A stretch of DNA of 64,000 bases from SIG636 sp045537905 (GTDB taxonomy: Bacteria; Bacillota; Clostridia; Oscillospirales; CAG-382), in contig JAZSQJ010000070.1 of NCBI GenBank assembly GCA_045537905.1, positions 10,360 through 74,359 on the forward strand, written 5' to 3'. The notes below the pieces were generated by a model. That model did no database searches. It saw only the letters and a list, made by a program, of their open reading frames with translations, and was not told where the DNA came from. The translations under genes and the position numbers were made by a program. Below are positions 8,682-18,106 of the stretch, piece by piece. The first letter of the stretch is position 1; the number at the start of each line of letters is the position of its first letter.

Positions 8682-8705
8682 AAGAGGTGGCATAAGCCAC
8701 CTCTT
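8682..8705. repeat. Left copy of 24-bp terminator hairpin flanking the element
   Basis: Arm AAGAGGTGGC, loop ATAA, arm GCCACCTCTT. Identical to 8930-8953. This copy has lost its T-tract because the element begins at the next base. Confidence 0.9.
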
Positions 8706-8929
8706 CAGACCGCTGACAAAGGCACAGAGCACGAAAAAGAATAAAACATACTCATTCTAAAGTAGAAAATTCAGGGAAAATTTTCCTGAATTTTCTGCAT
8801 TTTATTTGTTTTTTCGTTCAAAACGAACCTCGGCTCACAGTACTTAGTACAGTTTTCCCCTCGGTTCGTCTTGCCTGCACTCTTTCTCAGCACTCTGCCA
8901 GCTTGATGACAAGATTTGTCATCAAGCTG
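8706..8929 (+). mobile_element. 224-bp terminator-targeting MITE-like element, copy A
   Basis: Nearly identical (about nine positions in ten by eye) to the inverted sequence at 26661-26883. It begins CAGACCGCTGACAAAGG. An imperfect inverted match (13 of 16) to that end occurs at 8882-8897. Inside are a long AT-rich hairpin with AGAAAATTCAGG arms (about 8763-8795), a GAACC/GGTTC stem around an inner GTACTTAGTAC palindrome (about 8823-8870), and a terminal hairpin with arms CAGCTTGATGACAA (8899-8912) and its complement (8916-8929). There is no reading frame of note. It is flanked by identical 24-bp direct repeats that are the local terminator. It could be a non-autonomous transposon or a structured RNA element; the locus-specific direct repeats favour a transposon. 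Confidence 0.75.
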
Positions 8930-8957
8930 AAGAGGTGGCATAAGCCACCTCTTTTTT
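8930..8957. terminator. Right copy of the terminator hairpin, with T-tract
   Basis: The same 24-bp hairpin as 8682-8705, followed by TTTT. Read as plus-strand RNA it is a complete intrinsic terminator, and it ends 35 bases before the convergent zinc-ribbon stop codon. Confidence 0.85.
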
Positions 8958-8992
8958 GCTTATTTATTTAATTTAATAAATTCGCAAATCAG

Positions 8993-9265
8993 TTACTGCT
9001 TCTGAGCTGCAAAGCACTCACTGCAGTACACGGGTCTGTCATCAGAAGGCTTAAAGGGAACCTTAGCTTCATTACCGCAGTTAGCGCAAGTGGTAGTGAA
9101 GTATTCCTTAGGACCTCTGGCAGCGTTCTTCTTAGCGTCACGGCAAGCCTTGCAACGCTGGGGCTCGTTCTGGAAGCCACGCTCAGCGTAAAAAGCCTGT
9201 TCACCTGCGGAAAATACGAACTCTGCGCCGCATTCTTTGCAAACCAATGTCTTGTCTTCGTACAT
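8993..9265 (-). CDS. Zinc-ribbon domain protein
   Basis: 90 residues. There are four CxxC pairs: CKECG and CKAC in the first half and CANCG and CSEC in the second, consistent with one or two zinc-binding treble/ribbon folds. The ATG at 9265 is preferred over an upstream one because GCGAGGT precedes it and the YEDKTLVCKECGAEF start is typical of this clostridial family. It lies 50 bases downstream of the SigH-like gene on the same strand and may be co-transcribed. Function unknown. Confidence 0.8.
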   Translation of the reverse strand: MYEDKTLVCKECGAEFVFSAGEQAFYAERGFQNEPQRCKACRDAKKNAARGPKEYFTTTCANCGNEAKVPFKPSDDRPVYCSECFAAQKQ

Positions 9266-9315
9266 AATTTTTACCTCGCTTTGGTATAATGTAAATTTTG
9301 GGTTACCCCTTATTA

Positions 9316-9882
9316 TCAAACAAGCTTTTTAAGCTTGGCTTTGATCCTTTGTATTGCATTATCAACGCTTTTTTCGTTTTTGTTCAGCCGTTTAGCTATA
9401 TCTGCATAAGGGATCTCAGCCAAATACAACTCAAAAACTGCAGCTTCAAACTTAGAAAGTACCGAGAAAAACCTGTCATATAACTGACCTGTGCTTTCCC
9501 TATCCAAGGACTGAAACTCCGGCGTGCTTCTGTCATCAAGACCAGCCAGTGCCTCAACATCCTCGCTGATAACCTCGTGCTTACGCTTGCCATACTTTCT
9601 TAACCAGGATACAACACTGTTACGGACACAGGTCAGTACGTAGGTTGAAAACCTGGAGCTTACACCGTCGTAGGTGCGGACGGCACGCAAAAGCCCGATT
9701 AACGCCTCTTGCATTAAATCCTCATGCTCAGACTTGGGTACGGATAAGGACATTACATAGCTTGTTAACATACCGTTGTACCGCTCCGCTAACAGCTTAA
9801 ACGCTTCATCGTCGCCGTTTTTGGCAGATGCTACAAGTGCATTTTCCTCAACTATATCTGTAACGCCCATCAATACGCCCAT
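9316..9882 (-). CDS. RNA polymerase sigma factor, SigH-like
   Basis: 188 residues. Region 2 is ENALVASAKNGDDEAFKLLA then EHEDLMQEALIGLLRAVRTY and FSTYVLTCVRNSVVSWLRKY. Region 4 is LSKFEAAVFELYLAEIPYAD with a helix-turn-helix DIAKRLNKNEKSVDNAIQRI. The region 2 pattern resembles the sigma-H (Spo0H) group of Bacillota, so a role in post-exponential or sporulation-onset transcription is plausible. The true spo0H usually lies elsewhere, so a paralogue is possible. A second ATG at codon 5 is an alternative start. It has its own promoter at 9954-9927. Confidence 0.8.
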   Translation of the reverse strand: MGVLMGVTDIVEENALVASAKNGDDEAFKLLAERYNGMLTSYVMSLSVPKSEHEDLMQEALIGLLRAVRTYDGVSSRFSTYVLTCVRNSVVSWLRKYGKRKHEVISEDVEALAGLDDRSTPEFQSLDRESTGQLYDRFFSVLSKFEAAVFELYLAEIPYADIAKRLNKNEKSVDNAIQRIKAKLKKLV

Positions 9883-9926
9883 TCAAACATTAAATTAAAC
9901 AGTTACAATTATACTGCTTACAAATA

Positions 9927-9954
9927 ATTATACTACTTTTATACAAAATGTCAA
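9927..9954 (-). promoter_or_regulatory. Promoter of the SigH-like gene
   Basis: Minus-strand TTGACA (9954-9949), 16-base spacer, TATAAT (9932-9927). Both hexamers are consensus. Confidence 0.75.
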
Positions 9955-9989
9955 GATATTTTACTAAAGATTTGTTCCGTTATTATTAA

Positions 9990-11090
9990 CTAAATTTGTA
10001 TATACTTTTCGGTGATATTATCCATATCCTCAAGCTTTTTAAGGGCATCCTTAGCTAACGCCAGCTGACACCTGCCTCGAACCAGGTTATGGGTAGGGTA
10101 GCTTGTTTTGAAGTATTTGTCCCCCTCAAGGTAATCCGTAAGGAAACGGACAGACAGCTCCAGTGCCATAAGGATAACACCCCAAGGCATATTCTTTATC
10201 TCGGTATTCGTTATCTTCCCCATCATCGGCGGCAAAAAGCCTGCCGCAAACGCCCTGTATCTGTCAAGGTCCAGGGAAACCTTGGAAAGGTCTGCCTCGT
10301 CCTCTGCTGCGGTATTTGCCGCAAAACGTACGGCGTCACCAAAGTCGGTCATGGTAAAGCCGGGCATAACCGTATCCAGGTCGATAACCGCCAAGGGCTC
10401 ACCGGTGCGGATATCCAGCATTATGTTGTTACCCTTCGTATCGTTATGAGTAACCCTTACGGGGATTTTGCCCTGATTATACAAATCTGTAAAACGGTAG
10501 GCGTGCTTGTATACCGTGCGGAGATACTCTACCTCCTCGCAAAGCTCAGCCGCTCTGCCGGAAGTATCCTCGTCGTATGCCTTGAAAAAGGTATCAAAAC
10601 GCAAAGGTGTGTTGTGAAAATTGGGAATAGTTTCGTATAGGTCGCCGCCGGGAAAATCAGAAAGCATAGACAAAAAGCGACCAAAGCCTCTGCCAACAGC
10701 CTCAAGCATCTTGTTATCGTAAACGTCGTAGGTTGCCGCATTGTAAACAAAGGTCATAACACGCCAATACTCACCGCTTTGGGTAACGTACAGGCAATTG
10801 TCGCCGTTTTTGTACAGCCTTATAACCTTCCGCTTAACGTCAGGCTCACCCATTTCCTCCAGCTTACGCCTTACGTGGGAGGTAACAGCCTGAACGTTTT
10901 TTATAATAAGCTCCGGTTTTTTGAAAACGTAGTTGTTTACACGCTGAAATAGGTAAGACCTTATTTTACCGTCTACGTCCATATCTACTCTGTATGTATT
11001 GTTTATGTGTCCTCTTTTTAAGGGAACAACCTCTTTTACTGTCCCTTTCAAGCCGTAAGCCTGACATATTTCGTTAAACACATTATCCAT
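9990..11090 (-). CDS. Sugar kinase of the aminoglycoside-phosphotransferase fold (NahK-like)
   Basis: 366 residues. The N-terminal lobe has PLKRGHINNTYRV (about 23-35). The catalytic loop THNDTKGNNIMLD and the metal-binding IDLDTVMPG are near residues 216-240, as in N-acetylhexosamine 1-kinase and related anomeric kinases. Such enzymes make sugar-1-phosphates from ATP and free sugar. It is the last gene of the glycogen operon, 62 bases after the GH13 gene. A role in feeding hexose or hexosamine-1-phosphate into the glycogen or sugar-nucleotide pool is inferred; the substrate is not known. Confidence 0.75.
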   Translation of the reverse strand: MDNVFNEICQAYGLKGTVKEVVPLKRGHINNTYRVDMDVDGKIRSYLFQRVNNYVFKKPELIIKNVQAVTSHVRRKLEEMGEPDVKRKVIRLYKNGDNCLYVTQSGEYWRVMTFVYNAATYDVYDNKMLEAVGRGFGRFLSMLSDFPGGDLYETIPNFHNTPLRFDTFFKAYDEDTSGRAAELCEEVEYLRTVYKHAYRFTDLYNQGKIPVRVTHNDTKGNNIMLDIRTGEPLAVIDLDTVMPGFTMTDFGDAVRFAANTAAEDEADLSKVSLDLDRYRAFAAGFLPPMMGKITNTEIKNMPWGVILMALELSVRFLTDYLEGDKYFKTSYPTHNLVRGRCQLALAKDALKKLEDMDNITEKYIQI

Positions 11091-11152
11091 TATATGCCAC
11101 CGCCGATTTAATTATTATGATTGGTACAGTATATGCCAAGTGTTACAAACTG

Positions 11153-13036
11153 TTATTGCTGTATTCTCAAAACCTCGCCCATACCGGGTTGAACGTCTAT
11201 AAAGCCCTCGTATTCTTTATCAGTGAGCATGGATCTGTACTCACCCTCAAGCGTAAGTCTTGCCGTGTCGCCCCCGGTGTTGGTGCATACCACTACTCTA
11301 TCCGCTTCCTCTCCACGCTCGAAAGCAAAGAGGCCGCCCTTTGCCTTAAGAACCTTAAAGGCAGTGGACTTGAACACGCTGTCCTTCCTGAGGTTTATCA
11401 GCGTTTTGTACCAACTGAATATCTCCTTGTCCTCCCTGCCCCAGGGATAGGGGCAACGGTTAAAGGGGTCACGGTAGCCTTCCATACCCGCCTCGTCACC
11501 GTAATAGATGCAAGGTATACCGGGAAGGGTCATCTGCAGCAGCACTGCCGTCATAAGCCTGTGGCGTGCCACGATACGGTGAAGGGTATCCATTTTCTTA
11601 ACCGCAAGCTCTGCATTGGTATAGCCGTCAGAACGCTCACCGCCCATTATGGTAAGGATACGCTCGGTATCGTGGGTGCCGAGAATGTTCATCATATATG
11701 AGGTTTTGTGTAAGGGATAATGTCTGTATAAGGTATCTACTGTGTCTGCTAAAAAGTCTGCACTGCCGTGAAGCACGTACTCCACTATGGCACTGCGGAG
11801 GGGATAGTTCATTACCGAGTCGAGCTGGGCACCCTGAAAATACTTCTTACGCTCACCGTAAGCCATTTTGTCAGAGGCGTCCTCCCAAACCTCGCCAACT
11901 ATATAGGCGTCCTCCTTCTTGCTCTTTATAGCCGCACAAAGCTCGGTAACGAAATCGCTTTCCAGCTCGTCAACTACGTCAAGACGGAAGCCTGCCGCAC
12001 CCATTGACATATATTTATCTACTACGCCGCCCACGCCGTTAATAAGCTGTCGGAAAGAATGGTTGCGGTTTACACGGGGAAGGTTGCCTATACCCCACCA
12101 GGACTGATAGTAATCGGGATACTCCTTAAAGTTAAACCAGCTGTAATAGGGGCTTGACTGACCGCCGGAGTATGCACCGTTGCCGCCGTATTTGCCGTAT
12201 TTATCAAAGTAAAGGCTATCATCGCCCACGTGGTTAAACACGCCGTCCAGAATAACGCCTATACCCCGTTCTGCCGCTTGGTCAAACAAATTCTTAAGAG
12301 CCTCGTCGCCGCCGAACATCTCGTCAACCTTCATATAGTCGCCCGTGTCGTACTTATGGTTGGAATACGCCTTGAACACGGGGCTGAGATAGATACAGGT
12401 AACACCAAGCTCTGCCAGGTAGTCCAGCTTCTCGGCAACGCCCCAGAGGGTGCCGCCGAAGAAGGTGTTGTTAGGCAGAAAATCACCCTGATGCTCTGCG
12501 TATTCGGGGACGCCGTTATCCCAATCCGTAAGCATAACGGCGTCATCCCTTACGGGAACTTCCCTACTGCCCTTGTAAAACCTGTCTACAAACACGTGAT
12601 AGATTATGCCGCCCTCAAGCCAGGAGGGAGACTTATACTTTTCGTCATATATAAGCATCCTGCCTATATATACCTTATCATAGCCTATAGTGCCGCCTGC
12701 ACGCATATACCACTTGCCCGATGCGGTATGCAGCTCGTACCCGTAAAAGTACAGACCTGCAACGGAGGGGATGGGAAGGTCAAACCTGTACACGTCAAAG
12801 CCCTTGTCAAGCCCAGACCATACACCGTCAACACGCATATCCTCGCCGCCGTCACGGGCAAACAGTAACGTTGCCTTAAGCACTGCAAGAGAGCGCCTTG
12901 TTTTCAAAACCGGTATCATTTCCTCGCCAATAGCCAAAGCCCTGCTACCGCTTATTTTTCCGTTTTTATATGTGATTGATACACAATCCACCGCGTTACC
13001 ACGGTCGGTTTGTGCATTTAGAACTCTAAGTGCCAC
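11153..13036 (-). CDS. GH13 alpha-glucan hydrolase (neopullulanase/cyclomaltodextrinase-like)
   Basis: 627 residues with no signal peptide, so cytoplasmic. The N-terminal beta domain (about 1-150) resembles the CBM34-like domain of neopullulanases. The catalytic barrel is intact: YLSPVFKAYSNHKYDTGDY, DGVFNHVG (region I), GFRLDVVDE with the nucleophile Asp near residue 350, VGEVWE with the general acid Glu near 382, and NILGTHDTER near 453. It sits 25 bases downstream of glgP. The likely job is trimming or debranching glycogen-derived oligosaccharides. Exact specificity (alpha-1,4, alpha-1,6 or both) cannot be read here. Confidence 0.88.
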   Translation of the reverse strand: MALRVLNAQTDRGNAVDCVSITYKNGKISGSRALAIGEEMIPVLKTRRSLAVLKATLLFARDGGEDMRVDGVWSGLDKGFDVYRFDLPIPSVAGLYFYGYELHTASGKWYMRAGGTIGYDKVYIGRMLIYDEKYKSPSWLEGGIIYHVFVDRFYKGSREVPVRDDAVMLTDWDNGVPEYAEHQGDFLPNNTFFGGTLWGVAEKLDYLAELGVTCIYLSPVFKAYSNHKYDTGDYMKVDEMFGGDEALKNLFDQAAERGIGVILDGVFNHVGDDSLYFDKYGKYGGNGAYSGGQSSPYYSWFNFKEYPDYYQSWWGIGNLPRVNRNHSFRQLINGVGGVVDKYMSMGAAGFRLDVVDELESDFVTELCAAIKSKKEDAYIVGEVWEDASDKMAYGERKKYFQGAQLDSVMNYPLRSAIVEYVLHGSADFLADTVDTLYRHYPLHKTSYMMNILGTHDTERILTIMGGERSDGYTNAELAVKKMDTLHRIVARHRLMTAVLLQMTLPGIPCIYYGDEAGMEGYRDPFNRCPYPWGREDKEIFSWYKTLINLRKDSVFKSTAFKVLKAKGGLFAFERGEEADRVVVCTNTGGDTARLTLEGEYRSMLTDKEYEGFIDVQPGMGEVLRIQQ

Positions 13037-13061
13037 AAAGCGCCCCCGAAATAATTATAGA

Positions 13062-15488
13062 TTATTTTTTGCCCTTAAGTCTCTGGAGATGCCAGATATC
13101 GTTGGCATAGTCCATTATGCTTCTGTCTGCGGCAAACTTGCCTGCCTTTGCTATGTTTACAAGAGACATCTTGTTCCACGCTCTGCGGTCCTCGTAGGCT
13201 GCAAGCAGCTCGTTATGAGCGTCCTGATAGAAGTCAAAGTCTGCAAGACACATATATGGGTCAGCTATGCCATAGGAGAAGAGGAGATAGTTTGCTATAT
13301 CAGCAAAGGATCTGCCGTTGAAGCCTGTTTGCAGATAGTCTATCGCCTTCTTGAGAGACTCGTTTCTGTTATAGTAGTAGGAGGAAGCGTAGCCCTTCTT
13401 CCAAAGCTCGTCAACCTCTTCTGCGGTGTGACCGAAGATGAAGATGTTGTCCTCGCCTACCTCTTCACAAATCTCAACGTTTGCACCGTCAAGGGTACCG
13501 ATGGTAACGGCGCCGTTTATCATAAACTTCATATTACCCGTACCGCTGGCTTCCTTACCTGCAAGAGAAATCTGCTCGCTTACGTCGGCAGTAGGAATAA
13601 GATGCTCTGCCAGAGTTACGTTATAGTTTTCAAGGAAGAGTACGTTAAGCTTTTCCTTGATCTTGGGATTCTTCTGAATATCTGCGCTGATGTAGCAGAT
13701 AAGACGGATGATGTCCTTAGCCATATAGTAGCCGGGAGCTGCCTTACCGCCGAAAATAAAGGTTCTGGGTCTGATATTAAGGTCGGGATTTTCCTTAAGT
13801 GCACAGTAGATGCTGATGATGTGGATAGCGTTGAGAAGCTGACGCTTATACTCGTGAATACGCTTAACCTGTACGTCGAAGATGGAGTCAGGGTCAAGCT
13901 CTACACCTGCGGTGCGACGCATATAGTTGGAGAAATCTACCTTATTGTCGTGCTTGATCTTTGCAAGCTCGTCAAGGATAGGAGCGTCGTCCTGGTACTG
14001 AAGGAGCTTAACAAGCTCTGCCGCATTGGTGCGGTAGCCGCTGCCAATGGTGCTGTCCAACAGCTTTGCAAGACGGGGGTTGGAATAGCAGAGCCATCTG
14101 CGGTGAGCTATACCGTTGGTTACGTTAAGGAACCTTTCGGGATACATATCGTTAAAGTCTCTGAAGGTGTTGGACTTTAATATATCGGTATGCAATGCGG
14201 AAACGCCGTTTATCTTATGGCTGCCGATAACGGAAAGGTTTGCCATACGGATCTGACCGTTGTTGATAATAGACATTCTGCCAACCTTGTTCCAGTTGCC
14301 GGGGAAGCAATTCCAAGCCTCTGCACAGAAACGCTCGTTAATCTCGCGGATAATCATATACAGACGGGGCAGCTTGAGACGGAAGAGACCCTCGTTCCAG
14401 CACTCAAGAGCTTCGGGCATAACGGTATGGTTGGTGTAAGACATAGTTCTTACTACCATATCCCACGCCTGCTCCCAGGAATAGTTGTGAAGATCCATAA
14501 GGATACGCATAAGCTCGGGTATACAAAGAGCAGGATGGGTATCGTTTATATGGATAGCAACCTTTTCGGGAAGAGTGTTAAGGTTTTTATAGATAGAAAT
14601 GTGGTCGTGAATAATGTTCTGGAGAGATGCGCTTACAAGGAAATACTGCTGGCTGAGACGGAGCAGCTTACCCTCGGGATGGTTATCGTTAGGATAAAGC
14701 ACCTTGGAAATGGTCTGTGCTATGGTGTTTTCCTCAACAGCCTTGATGTACTGCCCCTGAGAGAAAAGCTCCATATTAAAGTTGCGGATATCCTGTGCCT
14801 TCCAGAGACGGAGGGTGGTAATAGCCTCGCTGTCTGCACCGGAAACAAGCATATCGTAGGGAACAGCCTCTACCTCTTCATAGTTCTCGTGAATAATTTC
14901 ACAACGGCCGTTGTCCCATTTTTCGGTTATAGTGCCGCCAAAGCGTACAACGCAGGATTTGTCCTGACGGGGAACGAGCCATACGTCACCGCCGGGCATC
15001 CATATATCGGGAAGCTCTATCTGCTCACCCTCTGCCAGCTTCTGCTTAAACAGACCGTATTCGTAAAGAATAGAGTAGCCTCTTGCAGGGTATGCAAGGG
15101 TGGAGAGAGAGTCCATAAAGCAGGCTGCAAGTCTGCCAAGACCGCCGTTACCCAAACCCGGGTCGGCTTCCATCTCGTATATCTCGTCAAGCTTAAAGCC
15201 GTATTCCTTAAGAACACCTGCATATTCCTTTTCAAGTCCTAAGTTACAAAGGTTTGTGCGCAGGGAGCAACCCATAAGGAACTCCATACACATATAATAA
15301 ACCTTCTTTTTGCCCTGTTCCTTGGTCTTTGCATTGAACAGCTTGCGTTTTTGAGCAAGGATGTCACGCACCGTCATAACGGTAGCCTTATACATCTGCT
15401 CCTTAGTTGCTTCTTCAAGGGGTACGCTGAAGTATCTGGACAGCTTATTGTGTATCGCCTCTTGAATGTCTTTGCGTTTTACGCTCAT
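13062..15488 (-). CDS. glgP: Glycogen/alpha-glucan phosphorylase
   Basis: 808 residues, typical of the GT35 family. The PLP-lysine signature EASGTGNMKFMINGAVTIGT is present in the C-terminal domain, along with GLGNGGLGRLAACFMDSL near residue 110 and the VQVKRIHEYKRQLLN substrate-phosphate region. It releases glucose-1-phosphate from glycogen by phosphorolysis. It lies 24 bases after glgA, so synthesis and breakdown enzymes are co-expressed. Confidence 0.97.
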   Translation of the reverse strand: MSVKRKDIQEAIHNKLSRYFSVPLEEATKEQMYKATVMTVRDILAQKRKLFNAKTKEQGKKKVYYMCMEFLMGCSLRTNLCNLGLEKEYAGVLKEYGFKLDEIYEMEADPGLGNGGLGRLAACFMDSLSTLAYPARGYSILYEYGLFKQKLAEGEQIELPDIWMPGGDVWLVPRQDKSCVVRFGGTITEKWDNGRCEIIHENYEEVEAVPYDMLVSGADSEAITTLRLWKAQDIRNFNMELFSQGQYIKAVEENTIAQTISKVLYPNDNHPEGKLLRLSQQYFLVSASLQNIIHDHISIYKNLNTLPEKVAIHINDTHPALCIPELMRILMDLHNYSWEQAWDMVVRTMSYTNHTVMPEALECWNEGLFRLKLPRLYMIIREINERFCAEAWNCFPGNWNKVGRMSIINNGQIRMANLSVIGSHKINGVSALHTDILKSNTFRDFNDMYPERFLNVTNGIAHRRWLCYSNPRLAKLLDSTIGSGYRTNAAELVKLLQYQDDAPILDELAKIKHDNKVDFSNYMRRTAGVELDPDSIFDVQVKRIHEYKRQLLNAIHIISIYCALKENPDLNIRPRTFIFGGKAAPGYYMAKDIIRLICYISADIQKNPKIKEKLNVLFLENYNVTLAEHLIPTADVSEQISLAGKEASGTGNMKFMINGAVTIGTLDGANVEICEEVGEDNIFIFGHTAEEVDELWKKGYASSYYYNRNESLKKAIDYLQTGFNGRSFADIANYLLFSYGIADPYMCLADFDFYQDAHNELLAAYEDRRAWNKMSLVNIAKAGKFAADRSIMDYANDIWHLQRLKGKK

Positions 15489-15512
15489 ATTGGTTCTCCT
15501 TGTATGAAAAAA

Positions 15513-16952
15513 TTAAGCTAAAATATCGTTGTACATATCAATGTAGGTCTGGGCGGATTTATCCCAGGAAAAATCTACGCTCATAACCCTTTTTACCAGT
15601 GCATTCCAGGTTTCCTTGTCACGGTACACACCACAGGCACGCTTCACTGCATTAAGCAGCTCCCACTGGCTGTACTGGGCAAAGGTAAAGCCGTTGCCGC
15701 CGTCAGGCCAGCCGATGTCCTTGATGGAATCGTACAGACCGCCCGTTTCCCTTACTATCGGCACCGTGCCGTAGCGGGAGGCTATCATCTGGGCAAGACC
15801 GCAGGGCTCGCTCTTGGAGGGCATCAAAAACAGGTCTGCACCTGCATATATCTTTTTGGATATATCCTTGTTGTACATAAGAAGGGTGCTTACCTTGCCC
15901 TTGTGGTTTTCTGCCAGGTGCCAGAAATAGTCCTCGTAAGCAAAGTCGCCCTGTCCAAGTATAACAAGCTGAACGTCGTCACGCAGTATCTCCTCAGCCG
16001 CCGCCATAACGAGGTCAACACCCTTATGCCCCGTCAGACGGGTAATCATAGCAACGAGAGGAGTATTTGCAGACTCGGTAAGACCTACCATATTCTGCAG
16101 CTGCTTTTTGTTCTCTGCCTTGCCTGCCATATCCTCTGCGGAATAGGTAGCAAAGGTTGCAGGGTCGTTGGCGGGATTGTAATAATCCACGTCTATACCG
16201 TTGAGTATACCTCTCAGCTTGCCCTTGTTCTGCTCCAGCACGTGATGGAGACCGTTAGAGAAGGTGGGACTGAGTATCTCAAGGGCGTAGGTAGGGCTGA
16301 CCGTGCTGACGGTGTTGGCACATACTATGGCGCCCTTCATAAGATTGATGGCACCGTTGTAGTCCACCACTGCCCTGTCCGCCTCGGAAAGCTCAAACAC
16401 GTCGCCCAGAATCTCGTGTCCGTACACGCCCTGATACGCAATGTTGTGGATAGTAAACACGCTTTCGATATTCCTGTAGCCGTCAAGGGCTGAATAACGC
16501 TGACGGAGGTATATCACCGTAAGCGCACTTTGCCAGTCGTGAGCGTGGAGGATATCCGGGAAGAAATCAATAATAGGCAAGGACTCCATTACTGCCTTAC
16601 AGAAGAAGGCGTAACGCTCGCCGTCGTCAAAGCTACCGTAAAGGGTAGGACGCTTGAAATAATACTCGTTATCCAATAAGTAATAGGTAACGCCGTTGTG
16701 GTTGAGAAGGTGGATACCGAGATACTGGCGACGCCAGGATAGGTTTATATACGTGTCGCCCAGCTTAATGAGCTTTGCGCGGAACTCCTCCTTCATGCTG
16801 CCGTAAAGGGGCATAATTACACGGACGTCCATACCGCCCTTAGCCGCCTTTTGCAGTGCCGCAGGAAGGGAGCCTATTACATCACCCAAGCCGCCTGAGG
16901 AGGCAAAAGGAACAGCCTCCGATGCGACAAACAGTATTTTCTTTTTTACCAT
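15513..16952 (-). CDS. glgA: Glycogen synthase (ADP-glucose type)
   Basis: 479 residues, a GT5 retaining glycosyltransferase with GT-B fold. The N-terminus reads KILFVASEAVPFASSGGLGD; the usual KxGGL lysine is Ser here, a variant I believe is common in clostridial GlgA. The C-terminal nucleotide-sugar site has SKSEPCGLAQMIASRYG and VRETGGLYDS. It elongates alpha-1,4-glucan with ADP-glucose made by GlgC/GlgD, encoded just upstream. Confidence 0.96.
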   Translation of the reverse strand: MVKKKILFVASEAVPFASSGGLGDVIGSLPAALQKAAKGGMDVRVIMPLYGSMKEEFRAKLIKLGDTYINLSWRRQYLGIHLLNHNGVTYYLLDNEYYFKRPTLYGSFDDGERYAFFCKAVMESLPIIDFFPDILHAHDWQSALTVIYLRQRYSALDGYRNIESVFTIHNIAYQGVYGHEILGDVFELSEADRAVVDYNGAINLMKGAIVCANTVSTVSPTYALEILSPTFSNGLHHVLEQNKGKLRGILNGIDVDYYNPANDPATFATYSAEDMAGKAENKKQLQNMVGLTESANTPLVAMITRLTGHKGVDLVMAAAEEILRDDVQLVILGQGDFAYEDYFWHLAENHKGKVSTLLMYNKDISKKIYAGADLFLMPSKSEPCGLAQMIASRYGTVPIVRETGGLYDSIKDIGWPDGGNGFTFAQYSQWELLNAVKRACGVYRDKETWNALVKRVMSVDFSWDKSAQTYIDMYNDILA

Positions 16953-16972
16953 AAAGACTACCTCCCCCTTAA

Positions 16973-18103
16973 TTACACCACGGTGAGCTTATCTATAAAG
17001 AAAGGTCTGGTTTCGTGTCCGGAAAGAACTCTGCCATCTCTGATAACAACGTCCTTGTCGGTGATTACACAGTTAAGGTCTGCGTTTTCACCTATAAGGG
17101 TGTCCTGCATAATGATAGAGTTACGGATAACCGTGTTTTTGCCAACCTTTACGCCACGGAAAAGGATAGAGTTTTCTACGGTGCCGTGGATGATACAGCC
17201 GTCTGCGATAAGGGAGTTACGAACGTTGCTGCCCTCCTCGTAAACCGTGGGGCTGGAGTTACGGATTTTGGTGTAAACAGGACGGTTTTTAACGTTGAAC
17301 AGGCTGTCTCTTGCAGAGGAGCTGAGCAGGTCCATATTACACATATAATAATCGGTAAGAGAGTTGATGGATGCAAAATAGCTGTCATAGCGGTAAACTC
17401 TGAAGGAGCTTATATCTATGTTCCTGCCGATAATATCCTTGGTAAAGCTGGAATAGCCGTGAGCAGACGCATCAAGAATAATGTTTTCAAGATACTTTCT
17501 GCGCATAACCATAATGTTAAGGTTAACGTCACAATAGCCGGAAACGATACCGTTACACTCGGATATATCGGTTATACGGCCGTCAGCGTTAGACTCAACT
17601 ACCTCAAAGTGCTTGATATCGGGGGTGATGTACATACGCTTTACAGCCATAGTTATATCCGCACCGCTGCTTATATGGTCGTTGATAATCTCGTTAAGGT
17701 CGATGTTGCAAACCACGTCACAGTCGGAAAGAAGAACGTACTCCTCGGTACAGCAGGACACAAACTCCAGCATACTCTTAACTGCCTCAAGCCTGGTGTT
17801 GTACAGAGAGTTCTGAGCGTTTGCAAAGGCTGTGATATAAGGAGGAAGTATCTTTATACCGCCGCTTCTGCGTGCCAGGTCCCAGTCCTTACCCGTGCCT
17901 ATATGGTCCATCAGAGACTGATAGTTATAGTGGGTAACAACGCCAACGTGGGTAATACCTGAGTTTACTATGTTGGACAGTGTAAAGTCTATAAGACGGT
18001 ATCTGCAGCCGAAAGGAACGCTTGCCATAGTTCTTCTTCTGGTAAGCTCACTTACATTATGGTCATGTATATTGGAAAAAATAATACCTACTACGCTTGC
18101 CAT
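16973..18103 (-). CDS. glgD: GlgD, regulatory subunit of ADP-glucose pyrophosphorylase
   Basis: 376 residues. It has the nucleotidyltransferase fold and C-terminal left-handed beta-helix of GlgC, but the GGxGxRL catalytic loop is replaced by FSNIHDHNVSELTRRRT. The PFGCRYRLIDFTLSNIVNSG block is kept. In Bacillota GlgD is the non-catalytic partner that raises GlgC activity. It is 3 bases after glgC, the standard order for this lineage. Confidence 0.95.
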   Translation of the reverse strand: MASVVGIIFSNIHDHNVSELTRRRTMASVPFGCRYRLIDFTLSNIVNSGITHVGVVTHYNYQSLMDHIGTGKDWDLARRSGGIKILPPYITAFANAQNSLYNTRLEAVKSMLEFVSCCTEEYVLLSDCDVVCNIDLNEIINDHISSGADITMAVKRMYITPDIKHFEVVESNADGRITDISECNGIVSGYCDVNLNIMVMRRKYLENIILDASAHGYSSFTKDIIGRNIDISSFRVYRYDSYFASINSLTDYYMCNMDLLSSSARDSLFNVKNRPVYTKIRNSSPTVYEEGSNVRNSLIADGCIIHGTVENSILFRGVKVGKNTVIRNSIIMQDTLIGENADLNCVITDKDVVIRDGRVLSGHETRPFFIDKLTVV

Positions 18104-18106
18104 AAA

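Noticed and set aside
8706..8929. Element copy A as a group IIC intron, which also insert at terminators
   Set aside because: It is far too short, has no domain V-like end or intron-encoded protein, and is bounded by long direct repeats, which introns do not make.
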